Assembly (NCBI RefSeq): GCF_900698905.1
Contig: NZ_LR217707.1
Coordinates: 310,001-374,000 of the forward strand
Direction of reading: 5' to 3'
Length of the DNA stretch: 64,000 bases
From: Buchnera aphidicola (Cinara kochiana kochiana)
GTDB taxonomy: Bacteria > Pseudomonadota > Gammaproteobacteria > Enterobacterales > Enterobacteriaceae
Positions 62,072 to 64,000 of the stretch are shown here, in pieces (the stretch's first letter is position 1; each line of letters starts with the position of its first letter). The notes beneath the pieces were generated by a model. That model was not told the origin of the DNA. It saw nothing but the letters and a program-made list of their open reading frames with translations, and did no database searches. A program made the translations under genes and the position numbers.

Positions 62072-63061
62072 TTAATCTTCAATAAGATTTTTAGGAGGCC
62101 AATTATCTAACTTCATACCTAATGACAAACCTCGAGCTGCTAATATATCTTTAATTTCAGTTAATGATTTTTTTCCTAAATTAGGAGTTTTTAATAATTC
62201 TACTTCAGTTTTTTGAACTAAATCACCAATATAATGAATACTTTCTGCTTTTAAACAATTAGCAGATCGTACTGTTAACTCTAAATCGTCTACGGGTCGT
62301 AATAAACTAGGCTCAAATTCAGGCTTTTCTTCTTTTATTTCCGGTTCACGTATCCCTCTTAAATCCACAAAAGATTCTAGTTGTTCTGCTAAAATGGTAG
62401 CTGCTTTTCTAATTGCTTCTTCTGGATCAATCGTTCCATTAGTTTCCATATCAATAATTAATTTATCTAAATCAGTTCTTTGTTCTACCCTAGCAGCTTC
62501 GACGTTATAGACTATACGTTCTATAGGACTGTATGATACATCTAAAAATAGTTTTCCAACAATACGATCAGTTTGCATCAAATCTTTTCTAGACTGCGCT
62601 GTAACATAACCTCTGCCTCGCATTATCTTGATACGCATATCGATATAAACATTTGGACAAGTAATATGACAAATTACATGATTTAAATTTACAATTTCTA
62701 TAGAATAATCGCGATCAATATCCGCAGCAATAACTGGGCCAATACCACTTTTTTTTAAATGTAATATAATTTCATCTTTTCCAAATAATTTTACAGATAA
62801 ACCCTTTAAATTCAATAATATATCTAATATATCTTCTTTTATACCCTCTTTATGCATATATTCATGCAAAATACCATTTATCTCAACTTCAGTAACAGCA
62901 CATCCTGACATAGAAGATAATAAAATTCTTCTTAATGAATTACCTAACGTATATCCAAAACCACGTTCTAATGGTTCTAATGTAATTTTAGCATGTGTAG
63001 AACTAATATGTTCAATATTAACTAATCTAGGTTTTAAAAAATCTTCTACAAATTCTTGCAT
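62072..63061 (-). CDS. rpoA: RNA polymerase alpha subunit
   Basis: At 329 residues it is the same length as E. coli RpoA. The N-terminal assembly domain ([12 protein letters not shown]) and C-terminal promoter-binding domain ([10 protein letters not shown], the 265-determinant region) are both present. The start has a strong AGGAG. Its G+C appears higher than that of most genes here, in line with strong conservation. rpsD lies 22 bases upstream. Confidence 0.99.
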   Translation of the reverse strand: MQEFVEDFLKPRLVNIEHISSTHAKITLEPLERGFGYTLGNSLRRILLSSMSGCAVTEVEINGILHEYMHKEGIKEDILDILLNLKGLSVKLFGKDEIILHLKKSGIGPVIAADIDRDYSIEIVNLNHVICHITCPNVYIDMRIKIMRGRGYVTAQSRKDLMQTDRIVGKLFLDVSYSPIERIVYNVEAARVEQRTDLDKLIIDMETNGTIDPEEAIRKAATILAEQLESFVDLRGIREPEIKEEKPEFEPSLLRPVDDLELTVRSANCLKAESIHYIGDLVQKTEVELLKTPNLGKKSLTEIKDILAARGLSLGMKLDNWPPKNLIED

Positions 63062-63083
63062 TCGTCTCCTCTCTAATAGAGTT

Positions 63084-63704
63084 CTATTTAGAATACAGTT
63101 CTACAATCAAATGTTCATTTATATCTGCAGATAAATCATTACGTTCAATAGAACGTATAAAAATACCTTCCATAATTTTATAATTTGTATCTAACCAACT
63201 AGAAGTTTCACGTTGTTTCATAATTTCAATAGAAGCCTGAATTCTTAATTGATTCTTAGATTTTTCACAAACAGATATTTTATCGTTTACAGAAACTTGA
63301 AAGGAAGGAATATTAACTATTCGATTATTTACGCAAATTGATTTATGATTAATTAATTGGCGTGATTCTAAACGAGTAGCACCAAAACCCATACGATAGA
63401 CAATATTATCTAAACGATGCTCTAATAAAAATAATAAATTCTGACCCGTGTTACCTTTTAATTTAGAAGCTTTTTTATAATAATTATGAAACTGTCGCTC
63501 TAATATTCCATACAAACGTCGTAATTTTTGTTTTTCCCGTAGTTGTTTAGCATATTCAGATAAACGTAGTTTACGTGATCCATGTTGTCCAGGAGCTTGG
63601 TCAATATTACATTTCGATTCAATAGAACGTACGCCTGATTTTAAAAATAAATCTGATCCTTCTCGTCTACTTAATTTTAATTTAGGACCCAAATATTTTG
63701 CCAT
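63084..63704 (-). CDS. rpsD: 30S ribosomal protein S4
   Basis: At 206 residues it matches E. coli S4. It begins [24 protein letters not shown], contains the S4 RNA-binding domain ([12 protein letters not shown]) and the basic [13 protein letters not shown] segment. It nucleates 16S assembly and, in E. coli, represses the alpha operon by translation. AGGAAAA lies before the ATG. rpsK ends 35 bases upstream. Confidence 0.99.
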   Translation of the reverse strand: MAKYLGPKLKLSRREGSDLFLKSGVRSIESKCNIDQAPGQHGSRKLRLSEYAKQLREKQKLRRLYGILERQFHNYYKKASKLKGNTGQNLLFLLEHRLDNIVYRMGFGATRLESRQLINHKSICVNNRIVNIPSFQVSVNDKISVCEKSKNQLRIQASIEIMKQRETSSWLDTNYKIMEGIFIRSIERNDLSADINEHLIVELYSK

Positions 63705-63739
63705 GTATATTATTTTCCTGTTAATTATATATAAAACAA

Positions 63740-64000
<261 letters not shown>

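Overview
This window is a very AT-rich (roughly four fifths A+T by eye), densely packed piece of a reduced gammaproteobacterial chromosome. Gene content and order identify it as the aphid endosymbiont Buchnera aphidicola or a very close relative: prfB-lysS-lysA, pgk-fbaA-mscS-recC-recB-recD, cyoABCDE, clpP-clpX-lon-ppiD-mdlA-mdlB-ffs-dnaX-ybaB-htpG-adk, and above all the split rRNA locus aroE / tRNA-Glu-23S-5S without 16S. Proteins are rich in Lys, Asn and Ile, and poly(A) runs are everywhere. I cannot name the strain from sequence alone.

Layout. 1-3.5 kb: a full-length DNA polymerase I (proofreading residues lost) overlapping engB tail to tail. 3.8-17 kb: translation and tRNA-modification genes (typA, ygfZ, prfB, lysS, lysA, miaB, ybeY, leuS), the clamp-loader gene holA and the sulfur carrier tusA. 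17.3-22.6 kb: asd (lysine/threonine/methionine precursor), a 648-base gene-free gap, glycolytic pgk and fbaA, and mscS. 22.6-31.2 kb: recC-recB-recD and the initiator tRNA. 31.5-37.2 kb: nusB, tusE and, on the minus strand, the cytochrome bo oxidase operon cyoABCDE. 37.7-44.8 kb: bolA and the proteostasis block clpP-clpX-lon-ppiD. 44.9-53 kb: the ABC exporter mdlAB, 4.5S RNA, dnaX-ybaB, htpG, adk, tRNA-Arg. 53.3-59 kb: cysS, ybeD, cspE and the 5S-23S-tRNA-Glu unit on the minus strand. 59-64 kb: aroE, def, fmt, then the alpha operon on the minus strand (rpsK, rpsD, rpoA, rplQ), with rpsK cut by the window edge.

The genes serve housekeeping (replication, repair, translation, protein quality control), aerobic respiration through one oxidase, and amino-acid provisioning (asd, lysA, aroE).

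I find no mobile element, CRISPR array, prophage or obvious new defence or biosynthetic system. The most noteworthy signals are three otherwise well conserved genes (ybeY, holA, recC) each broken once at a homopolymer run in a way one or two bases would repair, compatible with the poly(A) transcriptional slippage reported for insect endosymbionts or with sequencing error. Others are a complete Pol I with a dead proofreading site, convergent genes that overlap, minus-strand stable RNA genes abutting the 3' ends of plus-strand genes, a CyoA without its lipoprotein cysteine, and an altered TusA active-site motif.
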